A DNA stretch of 64,000 nt, taken from contig NZ_CP019389.1 in NCBI RefSeq assembly GCF_001971785.1, forward strand, positions 1,065,001 to 1,129,000, read 5' to 3'. Both the position numbers and the translations under genes were made by a program. Below, piece by piece: positions 1 through 9,700 of this stretch. Source of the stretch: Seonamhaeicola sp. S2-3 (GTDB taxonomy: Bacteria; Bacteroidota; Bacteroidia; Flavobacteriales; Flavobacteriaceae). A model generated the notes under the pieces. It saw nothing but the letters and a program-made list of their open reading frames with translations, did no database searches and was not told where the DNA came from. Every line of letters begins with the position of its first letter. Positions within the stretch are counted from its first letter, which is position 1.

Positions 1-1559
1 ACTTTTTATTTGTAACAGAACGTTTTGAAGATATTAGATTAGTAGGTGCTCCACCAACAAGCATTGGAAAATTTGGAAGCGATACCGATAATTGGGTTTT
101 CCCAAGACATACTGGCGATTTTTCATTGTTTAGAATTTATGCCGATAAAAACAATCGTCCAGCTAAATACAGTAAAGATAACGTACCTTATACTCCTAAA
201 CACTTTTTACCCATTTCATTAGATGGTGTTGAAGAAGGTGATTTTACCATGGTTTTTGGTTTTCCAGGAACTACAGACGAATATTTACCTGCTGTAGCTA
301 TTGAACACATTACAAAAAATTTCAACCCAAGTAATATTGCTATTAGAGAAGCGGCTCTAAAAGTAATTGATGCCAAAATGAAAGTAAATGATGATATTAG
401 AATTAAATACGCATCAAAACAAGCCAGAATAGCTAATGCTTGGAAAAAGTGGATTGGCCAAAATTCTGGTCTTAAAAAAAGTAAAGCAATAGCCCTAAGA
501 AAAGCTTTTGAAGCTAAATTTATCAAAGCATATACAGAACAAGGTTTAGAAGACAAATACGGCCATATTCTTCCAGAATTTGATAAACTTTATAAAGATT
601 TTGCCAATGTTGATGTAAAGCGAAGAAATTTTATTGAGGTGTTTTTAGTAACTAATGAATTGATGAAAATGGTTTTTAGAACCTATCAATTTGAACAAAC
701 CATCAAGAATAATCCCGACGCTTTAGACAAAGCCAAAAATTACATTATCAATACCATAAAAGGCATCCATAAAAATTACGATGTTACTGTTGATAAAGGC
801 GTTTTTGAAAGTGTTATGCCAATGTACACCCAAAATGTAGATGCCACTATTTATAATAAAACCGCATTTACCAATTTAAACACCTCATTAGCATTATTTG
901 AAGGCTCAAAAGAGGAAATCATAACAGCTATTAATAACGATGCTGCTTACAAATACGCAAAACCTATTATTGAAGAATTTTACAATGTTATTAATAAGGA
1001 ATATGAAACAAAAAACCTAGCTATTTCTGCTTTGCAAAAGGAGTATATGACAGCGCTAATAAAAGTACTACCAAATGAGCGTTATTTCCCTGATGCCAAT
1101 GGCACTCTAAGAGTTACGTACGGACAGGTTAGAGGCTATTCGCCTAGAGATGCTGTATACTACAATGCCATTAGCTATTTAGACGGCGTTATTGAAAAAT
1201 ATGTTCCAGGAGATTATGAATTTGATGTTCCTGAAAAATTACTAGAACTCTACAATAATAAAGATTACAGTCCTTACGCAGATAAAAATGGAAAAGTCCC
1301 TGTTTGTTTTTTAGGAACCAATCATACCACCGGCGGTAACTCTGGAAGTCCAACCATTGATGCGCATGGTAATTTAATTGGTTTGAATTTTGACAGAGTT
1401 TGGGAAGGCACTATGAGTGACATATACTACGACCCCGAAATATGTAGAAACATTATGGTAGATTTACGTTATGTACTTTTTATTATTGATAAATACGCTG
1501 GTGCCACACATTTAATTGATGAAATGACATTGGTACACCCAAAAACAGGTACTAAATAA
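1..1559 (+). CDS. S46 family dipeptidyl-peptidase, DPP11-type (5' end outside window)
   Basis: Serine exopeptidase that removes dipeptides from peptide N-termini in the periplasm. The frame is open from base 3, so the N-terminus with the catalytic His lies upstream of the window. Visible are the WVFPRHTGDFSLFR segment, taken to hold the catalytic Asp, and near the C-terminus GGNSGSP with the nucleophile Ser. Eighteen residues after that Ser the sequence NFDRVWEG has Arg. In characterised S46 enzymes Arg at this position marks the Asp/Glu-specific DPP11 group, while Gly marks DPP7. The first Met at 126 is internal and is not the start. The gene is followed by a hairpin terminator shared with the convergent gene downstream. 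Family assignment is firm; the acidic specificity is inferred from one residue. Confidence 0.93.
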   Translation, partial: FLFVTERFEDIRLVGAPPTSIGKFGSDTDNWVFPRHTGDFSLFRIYADKNNRPAKYSKDNVPYTPKHFLPISLDGVEEGDFTMVFGFPGTTDEYLPAVAIEHITKNFNPSNIAIREAALKVIDAKMKVNDDIRIKYASKQARIANAWKKWIGQNSGLKKSKAIALRKAFEAKFIKAYTEQGLEDKYGHILPEFDKLYKDFANVDVKRRNFIEVFLVTNELMKMVFRTYQFEQTIKNNPDALDKAKNYIINTIKGIHKNYDVTVDKGVFESVMPMYTQNVDATIYNKTAFTNLNTSLALFEGSKEEIITAINNDAAYKYAKPIIEEFYNVINKEYETKNLAISALQKEYMTALIKVLPNERYFPDANGTLRVTYGQVRGYSPRDAVYYNAISYLDGVIEKYVPGDYEFDVPEKLLELYNNKDYSPYADKNGKVPVCFLGTNHTTGGNSGSPTIDAHGNLIGLNFDRVWEGTMSDIYYDPEICRNIMVDLRYVLFIIDKYAGATHLIDEMTLVHPKTGTK

Positions 1560-1695
1560 TTTTGAGCAAAAACCACTAATTGTTTTTTGTCATCTATACA
1601 ACTCTTTGGTATACTGCTAAGTTCATTTTATTTTTTAATAAGTACTTTTAACTGTAATTTACAAACTATTCAACCCTACAATACCGCATCAAATA

Positions 1696-1732
1696 AAAAG
1701 AGTTCAAAAATTTATTTTTTTTGAACTCTTTT
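1696..1732. terminator. bidirectional intrinsic terminator
   Basis: Inverted repeat AAAAGAGTTCAAAAA / TTTTTGAACTCTTTT with an A run on the left and a T run on the right. It sits between the convergent S46 peptidase and the lysine-rich protein gene, so it can stop transcription from both sides. Confidence 0.8.
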
Positions 1733-1788
1733 AGGTATTACTTGTTTAAAAGTAACAAAGTAGATTTAAGGCAAATTTTTAATTGCAA

Positions 1789-2274
1789 CTATTCTAATTT
1801 CTTTTGGGCTTTTGCAATCTTGGTTTTTAAATGGGCTATCTTTTCTTTCCATTTTGCTTCGGCAACTGGAGAAAGTTTTCCTTTATTTTTTAGTTTTTCA
1901 TATTTACTAAGTGCCGCTTCATGCTTTTCAATTGCTTTATCATAATTAGCTTGCGCTTTTTCTTTTTTCTTTAACGCCTTTTCTGCTTGCTTTTTCTTTT
2001 TCTCTACTTTTTTTTCGGCTTTTTCCTGTTCTTTTTCTGCTTTTTTCTGTGCCTTTTTAATTTTAGTAATATCTTTCTGTTGCTTTTTATAAATCTTAAA
2101 AATTTCTGATTTTTCTTCTTTTGAAAGGTCGTTTGTAACATCTACCCCTTCTTTAAAGATTGTATTTTTATTTACTTGATAAATACTCTGGTTTAGTATA
2201 ACTTCTTGGGAAAAAACAGATAAACCTGTTAACACAAAGATTATTAATAAAGTAGCTCTAATAGGTTTTTTCAT
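1789..2274 (-). CDS. secreted lysine/glutamate-rich coiled-coil protein, unknown function
   Basis: 161 residues. An N-terminal signal peptide ends near SVFSQ (about residue 23), so the product is probably exported. From about residue 60 to the end the protein is an almost continuous charged coiled coil built of Lys, Glu and Ala heptads (KKAEKEQEKAEKKVEKKKK and similar). A short uncharged segment (about 24-50) that resembles a PorT/DUF-type lead-in precedes it. No catalytic motif is visible. The next gene, a MutS-like ATPase on the same strand, starts far upstream (4090) and ends 46 nt before this ORF begins, so co-transcription is possible. The extreme Lys bias makes similarity searches unreliable; function is unknown. 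Confidence 0.75.
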   Translation of the reverse strand: MKKPIRATLLIIFVLTGLSVFSQEVILNQSIYQVNKNTIFKEGVDVTNDLSKEEKSEIFKIYKKQQKDITKIKKAQKKAEKEQEKAEKKVEKKKKQAEKALKKKEKAQANYDKAIEKHEAALSKYEKLKNKGKLSPVAEAKWKEKIAHLKTKIAKAQKKLE

Positions 2275-2320
2275 AATAAAAATAATTTACCTTTTAGACG
2301 CTTTTTTAATATCAAAGTCA

Positions 2321-4090
2321 CTAAATAATATCCATTTTTTTTAATAAAAATGAAGCATTCATATTTTGACAAACACCTTGTTTTAATTTATAATCAAAGT
2401 GAAGTTCATCATTAATAATTTCTGCATCAAAATAGTAGTTTTTTACAGCTTCTAGTTCATTTTCAATTTCACACAAACTCAAATCATGTGTAGCAATAAT
2501 TCCTGTAGCATTTGATGCAACTAATTTCTCAACAAATTTTTTAGAGCCAATAGCTTTATCGGTACTATTAGTGCCTTTTAGAATTTCGTCTAAAACAATA
2601 AAATAGGGTTCCTTAGAAATGGTATCAACTATAAATTTAAGACGTGTTAATTCTGAAAAGAAATAGGAACTATCATCAGTTAACGAATCTGAAGTTCGCA
2701 TACTAGTTATTAGTTTTACCGGTGAGTATTTGCTAGATTTTGCACACACAGGCAAACCCATATTTGCCATAACAATATGCAAAGATACTGTACGTAAAAA
2801 CGTGCTTTTTCCTGCCATATTTGCACCTGTAACTATAAAAAATTGTTTGTCATCAATTACTAAATCACTATCCACTCGTTTTGTTTTATCTAAAAGCGGA
2901 TGTCCTAATTTTTCGGCTTTAATAACAGAGCCTGTTTTTAAAACCTCAGGATATATAAAATCTGAATGATTATAAGCATAATTCCCTAAGGAATTATAAG
3001 CATCAAAAAATGATACTACTTCAAACCAATCTTCTACTTTATTGGCGTATTGCTTAATCCATTTTTCTATACGATAAGCATTCTTTATATCAGTTAAAAA
3101 ATAGCCATTGCCAAAAATTGCCCCAATAATATTATTTCTGTTATCTAAGGCATCTAAAGCTCTGGAGAGTTCTTTAAAAATAATGGAGGCTTCTTTGTTT
3201 TCAGACTTAATTTTTATTTGTTTTTGGTGTAGTAATTCTGAAGAAAAATTCTCTTCTTCTATTAACTTTAATAATTGTGCGTATTGCCTAAAAGTATCTT
3301 TAACTTTATCTACATGTATTGAAAGTGAATTTATTTTTTTTACATAAAACCCAGTAATTATTAAACCAATAAACAGCCAATAACCAATAAAGGCAACATC
3401 AATTAAACTTAATAAGGTTGCCCCCAATAAAACTAGTGTTGCTACGGTAAACCCTAGTGGTAACCAACGCATTACAGAAGGAAGAAAAGGTGTATAACTT
3501 TTTAGCCAATTAACAATGTCTTTAGCAGGTGTTTCAACATGAACCAAACTTGAAGTTGCCGAATAATATTGACGCCATTTTGGTTTAGAACTTAGTTCTT
3601 TTATAGCGTCTTGCCTTAAAGGTATATTTTTAATATTATTAGCTTTTAATAGAGCTGCTAAGGTTTGAGTGCCTTCGCTTATATTGGTTCTGTTTATATA
3701 TTGAAAGAATGAACCACGACCAAACAAATCAATATCTAAACTGTAAAAATGTGCTGGATCTTGAAACTGAAGTCCGTTATCTCTATCATAAAAATCACCC
3801 GAAGCTATTTTTAACTCTGCACTGTTAATAGCAACCAAGGCTTCATTAAACACTTTTTCTTGTTTAACATCGGTATGCTTAGACAGTAGTTTTACAAAAA
3901 TTACAATACCAATGATAGCTATTGAAACTGCCGGTTGCCAAATGTTAAACATTACGTAAACGCCAACACCTGTAAGCAAAAATACTAGTAAGCGCAATAG
4001 ACTTAAAGTAGTCATTCTTTTGTAAGACACTTTGGCTTTAACTTGATACTGCTTTAAATGTTCTTTATAATATTCTAGAGGATGATTCAT
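2321..4090 (-). CDS. MutS-like ATPase with N-terminal membrane segments
   Basis: 589 residues. The C-terminal third is a MutS domain V ABC-type ATPase: Walker A GANMAGKST (about 422-430), Walker B FIVLDE (about 496-501), and a switch ATHDLSLC. A helical MutS core-like region precedes it. The N-terminal mismatch-recognition and connector domains of MutS are absent. Instead there are two hydrophobic segments at about 28-66 and two more at about 205-250, predicting a membrane-anchored ATPase. Such proteins are labelled MutS family in Bacteroidota, but mismatch repair is unlikely without the recognition domain. Transcribed away from the zinc-peptidase gene, with a terminator between them. Fold and ATPase call are strong; the role is unknown. 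Confidence 0.88.
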   Translation of the reverse strand: MNHPLEYYKEHLKQYQVKAKVSYKRMTTLSLLRLLVFLLTGVGVYVMFNIWQPAVSIAIIGIVIFVKLLSKHTDVKQEKVFNEALVAINSAELKIASGDFYDRDNGLQFQDPAHFYSLDIDLFGRGSFFQYINRTNISEGTQTLAALLKANNIKNIPLRQDAIKELSSKPKWRQYYSATSSLVHVETPAKDIVNWLKSYTPFLPSVMRWLPLGFTVATLVLLGATLLSLIDVAFIGYWLFIGLIITGFYVKKINSLSIHVDKVKDTFRQYAQLLKLIEEENFSSELLHQKQIKIKSENKEASIIFKELSRALDALDNRNNIIGAIFGNGYFLTDIKNAYRIEKWIKQYANKVEDWFEVVSFFDAYNSLGNYAYNHSDFIYPEVLKTGSVIKAEKLGHPLLDKTKRVDSDLVIDDKQFFIVTGANMAGKSTFLRTVSLHIVMANMGLPVCAKSSKYSPVKLITSMRTSDSLTDDSSYFFSELTRLKFIVDTISKEPYFIVLDEILKGTNSTDKAIGSKKFVEKLVASNATGIIATHDLSLCEIENELEAVKNYYFDAEIINDELHFDYKLKQGVCQNMNASFLLKKMDII

Positions 4091-4120
4091 TTCATTGAAA
4101 AAAAGTTCATTAAAGAAACA

Positions 4121-4148
4121 AAAAAGCCCTGAAAAATCAGAGCTTTTT
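4121..4148 (-). terminator. intrinsic terminator of the zinc peptidase gene
   Basis: Hairpin AAAAAGC..CTGA / TCAG.GCTTTTT with a short A-rich loop. Reading on the minus strand it follows the stop of the zinc peptidase gene and ends in a T run. It separates that gene from the MutS-like ATPase. Confidence 0.75.
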
Positions 4149-4169
4149 ATAAGTTATAATTTGAAAATA

Positions 4170-4862
4170 TTAGTCTCTACCAAAAACTTGTAGTGCCCAA
4201 TATAATAAGTTTGCCAAAGCACCTATGGCAGCCACTAAATAAGTTCTTGCTGCCCATTTAAGTGCATCTTCAGAACCTTTATATTCTTCTGGGGTTACTA
4301 TATTTTTATTTTTTAACCAAGCTAATGCACGGTTACTAGCATCGTACTCTACAGGAAGCGTAATAAAACTAAACGCTGTTGCAGCTCCCATCATAACTAA
4401 ACCTGCAACTGCAACCCACCAGCCTAAGCCTAAACCAGCTGCTCCACCAAGAATAAGACCACCAATTATTAACCATTGAGACATGCCAGAAGTTACACTA
4501 ACTACAGGCACTAATGTAGATCGCATTTGCAACCAACTATATGCTTTTGCATGCTGTACTGCATGTCCGCATTCATGTGCTGCTACTGCCGCTGCTGCTG
4601 CATTTCGCTCATGGTAAACCGCTTCACTTAAATTAACCGTTTTATTTTTTGGGTTGTAATGATCTGTTAATCTACCTGGTGTTGAGATAACTTCTACATC
4701 ATAAATGCCATGATCTGCTAGCATTTTTTGTGCTATTTCTGCACCACTCATACCATTTCGTAATTGCGTTTTAGAATACTTTTCAAACTTTCGTTTTAAG
4801 GTATTACTTACTGCCCAACTTACTAAGGCAATTGCTCCTATTAATATATAATATCCAAACAT
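4170..4862 (-). CDS. YugP-type zinc metallopeptidase, membrane bound
   Basis: 230 residues, the usual length for the Zn_peptidase_2 (YugP) family. The zinc-binding motif HECGH is at residues 96-100, inside a helix AAHECGHAVQHA. The N-terminus has one membrane segment (about 3-18). Two or three further hydrophobic segments follow at about 120-170 and near the C-terminus (about 205-225), leaving the active site at or near the membrane face. Substrate is not known for this family. Single gene with its own terminator; nothing in the neighbourhood indicates a partner. Confidence 0.92.
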   Translation of the reverse strand: MFGYYILIGAIALVSWAVSNTLKRKFEKYSKTQLRNGMSGAEIAQKMLADHGIYDVEVISTPGRLTDHYNPKNKTVNLSEAVYHERNAAAAAVAAHECGHAVQHAKAYSWLQMRSTLVPVVSVTSGMSQWLIIGGLILGGAAGLGLGWWVAVAGLVMMGAATAFSFITLPVEYDASNRALAWLKNKNIVTPEEYKGSEDALKWAARTYLVAAIGALANLLYWALQVFGRD

Positions 4863-4935
4863 AATTTCTTTTTTTAATTTATAGTAAATATAGCAATAAT
4901 TACACCAATTTTTTAAAATGTAATTTTGTCAGATA

Positions 4936-4976
4936 CAAAAAAAAGACCCTGATAAACATACAGTCTATCAGGATCT
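4936..4976 (-). terminator. intrinsic terminator of alanine dehydrogenase gene
   Basis: Minus-strand hairpin with arms CCTGATA / TATCAGG extended by further pairs, followed on the minus strand by a run of eight T. It lies just beyond the ald stop codon. Confidence 0.75.
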
Positions 4977-5003
4977 ATTCGCTATTAATCAGTTCAAATA
5001 GAA

Positions 5004-6104
5004 TTAAACCATTTCGTATTCTAAATCAAATGCTTCTGCTATTTCTTTATAAACTATTTTTCCGTTTACAATATTAAGTCCTTTGGCAAGCGATTTATTT
5101 GTATTGGTAGCTTTTTTCCAACCCATATCTGCTAACTTAATTACATATGGTAAAGTAACATTTGTTAATCCCATAGTTGAAGTATAAGGTACAGCCCCAG
5201 GCATATTAGCAACAGAGTAATGTACAACCTCATCAATAATATAAGTTGGATCTTGGTGTGTTGTTGGTTTTGTAGTTTCAAAACAACCACCTTGATCTAC
5301 CGCCACATCAACCATTACGGTTCCGGGGCGCATGTCTTTAAGCATGTCTCTGGTAATTAATTTTGGTGCTTTGGCTCCTTTTATTAACACGCCTCCAATA
5401 ATTAAATCAGAATCTTTAATATGTTTTCTAATGTTATATTCACTAGAAAACTCACTAATAACGTTATTTGGCATGGTTTCACTAACATGACGTAATGCCT
5501 TCATATTTATATCTAAAATAAACACGTTAGCACCTAAACCAGAAGCCATACGTGCCGCTTGAACCCCTACTACTCCAGCTCCTAATATTAATACTTTTGC
5601 AGGTGGTACTCCAGGTATTCCTCCTAATAAAATACCACGCCCTTTAATGGGTTTTTCTAAATATTTAGCACCTTGTTGAATAGACATTCTTCCTGCAACT
5701 TCAGACATTGGTATTAATAATGGTAAAGAACCATCTTCATCTTCAACAGTTTCATAAGCTATACAAACCGCTTTACTATCAATCATAGCTCTAGTAAGTG
5801 TTTCACTAGATGCAAAATGAAAATAAGTAAACACCACTTGGTCTTCCTTAATTAAACTATACTCTTTTTCAATAGGTTCTTTAACTTTTACAATCATTTC
5901 GGCTACATCGTAGATTTCTTCAATAGTATCTAATATTGTAGCGCCTGCATTGATATAATCTTCGTCTAAAAATCCACTATTATATCCTGCATTTTTTTGA
6001 ATATAAACAGAATGATTTCTTTTAGTAAGTTCAAAAACACCCGATGGCGTCATGCCAACTCTATTTTCATTGTTTTTGATTTCAATAGGAACACCAATTT
6101 TCAT
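5004..6104 (-). CDS. ald: alanine dehydrogenase
   Basis: Catalyses reversible NAD-dependent deamination of L-alanine to pyruvate and ammonia in the cytoplasm. 366 residues. The substrate-binding set of the family is in register: Arg15 (NENRVGMTP), Lys75 (VKVKEP) and His96 (FHFA). The Rossmann motif GAGVVG is at 175-180, and MPGAVP..ST lies in the C-terminal half. A -7-like TAAATTTG box (complement of 6145-6152) lies about 40 nt upstream of the ATG, which supports the start. Monocistronic, bounded by a terminator at 4936-4976. The 217 nt upstream are AT-rich and show no other feature. Confidence 0.95.
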   Translation of the reverse strand: MKIGVPIEIKNNENRVGMTPSGVFELTKRNHSVYIQKNAGYNSGFLDEDYINAGATILDTIEEIYDVAEMIVKVKEPIEKEYSLIKEDQVVFTYFHFASSETLTRAMIDSKAVCIAYETVEDEDGSLPLLIPMSEVAGRMSIQQGAKYLEKPIKGRGILLGGIPGVPPAKVLILGAGVVGVQAARMASGLGANVFILDINMKALRHVSETMPNNVISEFSSEYNIRKHIKDSDLIIGGVLIKGAKAPKLITRDMLKDMRPGTVMVDVAVDQGGCFETTKPTTHQDPTYIIDEVVHYSVANMPGAVPYTSTMGLTNVTLPYVIKLADMGWKKATNTNKSLAKGLNIVNGKIVYKEIAEAFDLEYEMV

Positions 6105-6321
6105 AAGCGGTAATAATTTTTAAGTTATTGATTAAAAACGGTAACAAATTTAAAATAATAGATTGAAAATTAATTCTAAAAAAACTAATTTTTTAAAAAT
6201 TCAATAACAAATTTAACATTGAGTTATGAATAAAATAAAATATATCGATTTAATAGAATTTTATTGCGTTTTCTGTAAATAAGACGAAACCACTTAAAAA
6301 AACCCTTAGTTTAAAAGACAT

Positions 6322-6600
6322 TTATTGACGTTTACCATACTTTATTTTGAAATAAAGCAGTAAAAATGAAGACATAATAGTAATGGCATTAGCCAAAATC
6401 ATGGAAAGACTTTTTTCTAAAATTCCATACACTAACCAAAATACAATACCAATAAAAAAGATAAGCAACATAGGAAGTGACAATGCAGATACATCTTTGG
6501 TTTTCCAGGTTTTATAAACTTGAGGTAAAAAAGCCGATGTTGTTAAAACAGCGGCCGTTAAACCTATTATTTCTATGTAGTCTATATTGAAAACTTGCAT
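6322..6600 (-). CDS. SemiSWEET family sugar transporter
   Basis: 92 residues with three membrane helices, the size of bacterial SemiSWEET proteins (half of an animal or plant SWEET), which work as dimers for sugar uniport. The diagnostic PQ-loop motif is present in helix 1: TSAFLPQVYKTWKTKDV, followed by SALSLPML and a GIVFWLVYGI helix. The sugar specificity cannot be read from sequence. It lies alone between ald and leuS, on the same strand as both. Confidence 0.9.
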   Translation of the reverse strand: MQVFNIDYIEIIGLTAAVLTTSAFLPQVYKTWKTKDVSALSLPMLLIFFIGIVFWLVYGILEKSLSMILANAITIMSSFLLLYFKIKYGKRQ

Positions 6601-6675
6601 AATCCCTCTAAAATATAGATGTTATTCTAAAACCTCAAGGTAGGAACAATCTTTACAATTTGGAATACCTATTAT

Positions 6676-6712
6676 GATTGAAATCTCCACGATGCTCCCC
6701 TTAGAACGACGT
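6676..6712 (-). repeat. degenerate dispersed repeat fragment
   Basis: On the minus strand this reads CGTCGTTCTAAGG followed by GGAGATTTC. It resembles the Bacteroidota intergenic repeats that begin CGTCATTCTGAGG and end in an AGAATCTC-like tail. It lies immediately 3' of the leuS stop codon. A much shorter similar string (CGTCGTTCTAA) occurs near 19273. Confidence 0.35.
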
Positions 6713-6715
6713 TTT

Positions 6716-9700
6716 TTACCCTACAATATTCACAATTTTACCAGGCACTACAATAACCTTTTTAGGCGTTCTGCCCGCTAATTGTTCTTGTGTTTTTTCG
6801 TGCGCCATTACTGCTTTTTCTATGTCTTCTTTACTCATATCTAATGGTAACTCCATAGTAAAACGCATTTTTCCGTTAAACGAAATTGGGTATACTTTGC
6901 TGCTTTCTATTAAATAACTTTCGTCAAACTTAGGAAACGCAACATCACTAATACCTTTGTAATCACTTGGTAATTCTTCTGGTTGAATGTACTTACCAAA
7001 TTCAACACAAGCATAAAGTTGTTCTGCTACATGTGGCGCATAGGGTGAAATTAGCACCAATAATGGTTGTAAAATAGCTTTACTTGTACATTTTTGACTT
7101 GTTAACTCATTAACCGCAATCATGAAGGTTGATACCGATGTATTGAAAGAGAAATTCTCAATATCTTCTTCAACCTTTTTAATGGTTTTATGTAATGTTT
7201 TAAGGTTGTCTTTGGTTGGTTCTGCATCGGTTACTTTAAGTCCGTTGTCATCAAAATACAGTTTCCAAAGCTTCTTTAAGAAACCGTGAACACCGGTAAT
7301 ACCAGCCGTATTCCAAGGTTTGTATTGCTCTAAAGGCCCAAGAAACATCTCGTAAAGACGTAAACTATCGGCACCATAATCAACACAAATTTGGTCTGGA
7401 TTAACTACATTATATTTTGATTTGGACATTTTTTCGACTTCTCTTTTTACTTTAAAGGTTCCGTCAGCCTCGAAAAGATATTTCGCCCTCATAAATTCTT
7501 CTCTCCAATTTTTAAAGGCTTCGACATCCAATTCATCAGATGAGTTGACAAAAGAAACATCTGAATGTATAAAATCTAATTGATAATCAATAAATTCTAT
7601 TTTTAAATCTATTTCAAAATCAAAACTTGAAGTTAAATCAATTTTCTTTTTAAAATTATCAAGAACAATTTGTTTCGTCTCACTTTTAAGTAATTCTAAA
7701 TCATCTGTTATTCCACTAGAAACGTACAAAACACCTTTTTCAGTTGAAACCTCCATAATTGGATTATCTTTTAAAAGAGGCTCCTTGTTTGTTTCGTTTT
7801 CATTTGAAACATACACTCCAATTTTATAATACCCCGAAAACCTTGCAACAAAAGCACTCGTCCCCAAAATCATGCCTTGGTTAATTAGCTTTTTAGCAAA
7901 CTCATCGTGGTTTACATAGCCTTTATCAAACATAAATTTTTGCCAAAAACGCGAATACAGTAAGTGACCGGTTGCGTGTTCACTACCACCAATATATAAA
8001 TCTACTTGTTGCCAATAATCTATAGCTTCTTTAGAGAAGATGGCCTCGTCATTATGTGGATCCATGTAGCGGTTAAAGTATTGCGAACTTCCTGCCCACC
8101 CTGGCATGGTATTTAACTCTAATGGGAATACGGTTTTATTGTCAATCTTTTCGTTTTCAACCACTTTATTATTTACGGTATCCCAAGCCCATTTGGTGGC
8201 GTTTCCTAATGGTGGTTCACCGGTTTCGGTTGGTAAATATTTTTCAACCTCAGGCAACTCAATTGGTAAATACTTGGTATCAATCATTTGTGGTAAGCCA
8301 TCAACGTAATACACTGGGAACGGCTCTCCCCAATAACGCTGGCGACTAAACACAGCATCGCGTAAGCGGTAATTGGTTTTTCCTTTGCCATGACCAATTT
8401 GCTCCAACTCATAAATTACTCGTTTGGTAGCTTTTTTATAGTTCATGCCATTAATAAAATCGCTATTGGCAATAATGGTTTTTTCTTTATCTGCAAAGGC
8501 TTGCTCAGAAATATCAACACCTTCAAAAATATTTGGAATAGGAATGTTGAAATGCTTCGCGAAATCATAATCGCGTTGATCACCACATGGTACTGCCATT
8601 ACAGCGCCTGTACCGTAACTTGCTAATACGTAATCTCCAATCCAAATTGGAATAGGTTCTTTAGTAAACGGATGTTCTGCATAAGCCCCAGTAAACACCC
8701 CTGAAATGGTTTTAACATCGGCCATTCTATCGCGCTCACTACGTTTTGCGGTGGCTTCAACATAAGCCTCTACTGCTTCTTTTTGCTCGGGTGTTGTTAT
8801 TTTAGAAACTAACTCGTGCTCTGGCGCTAAAGTCATGAAACTCACTCCGAAAATAGTATCAGGACGTGTGGTAAATACTTCTATGGTATGAGATTGCGTC
8901 GTTTCACTCGAAATGACGTTAAAGGTTACTGAAGCTCCAACCGATTTTCCTATCCAGTTACGCTGACTTTCTTTTAAAGAATCTGTCCAATCAATAGTTT
9001 CTAAACCTTGAAGTAAACGTTCTGCATAGGCTGAAATACGCATACTCCATTGGGTCATTTTCTTTCCAATTACAGGATGTCCACCACGCTCAGACACGCC
9101 ATTTACAATTTCATCATTTGCCAATACCGTACCTAAAGCAGGACACCAGTTTACTTCGGTTTCGGCTAAATACGTTAAGCGGTATTGTAATAGAATTTTT
9201 TGCTTTTTTGTAGTATCAAAACCATTCCAATCTTCTGCAGTAAAGCTTTCTACATCATCATCGCAAGCGGCATTTACATTGGTATTCCCTTCAACTTCAA
9301 ATATTTTAATTAATGCTGAAATGTCTTCGGCTTTATTTGTTTCGTAATTATACCATGAATTGAATAGCTGAATAAAAATCCATTGTGTCCATTTGTAATA
9401 TTTCGGATCAGAGGTTCTTACCTCACGAGACCAATCGAACGAAAAACCAATTTGATCTAACTGACGACGATAGGTTTTAATATTTTCGGCAGTAGTAATG
9501 GCAGGATGTTGACCTGTTTGAATGGCATACTGTTCAGCCGGTAAACCAAAAGAATCATATCCTTGCGGATGCAATACGTTAAAACCTTTATGACGTTTGT
9601 AACGTGCATAAATATCAGAAGCAATATAACCTAATGGATGCCCAACATGTAAACCCGCACCACTTGGATACGGAAACATATCCAACACATAATATTTGGG

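Noticed and set aside
188-556. Minus-strand frame opposite the S46 peptidase gene
   Set aside because: Shadow of a highly conserved gene; hydrophobic composition results from reading the complement.
1789-2274. Lysine-rich protein as a histone-like DNA-binding protein
   Set aside because: A signal peptide precedes the charged coiled coil and Glu is as common as Lys, so a nucleoid role is unlikely.
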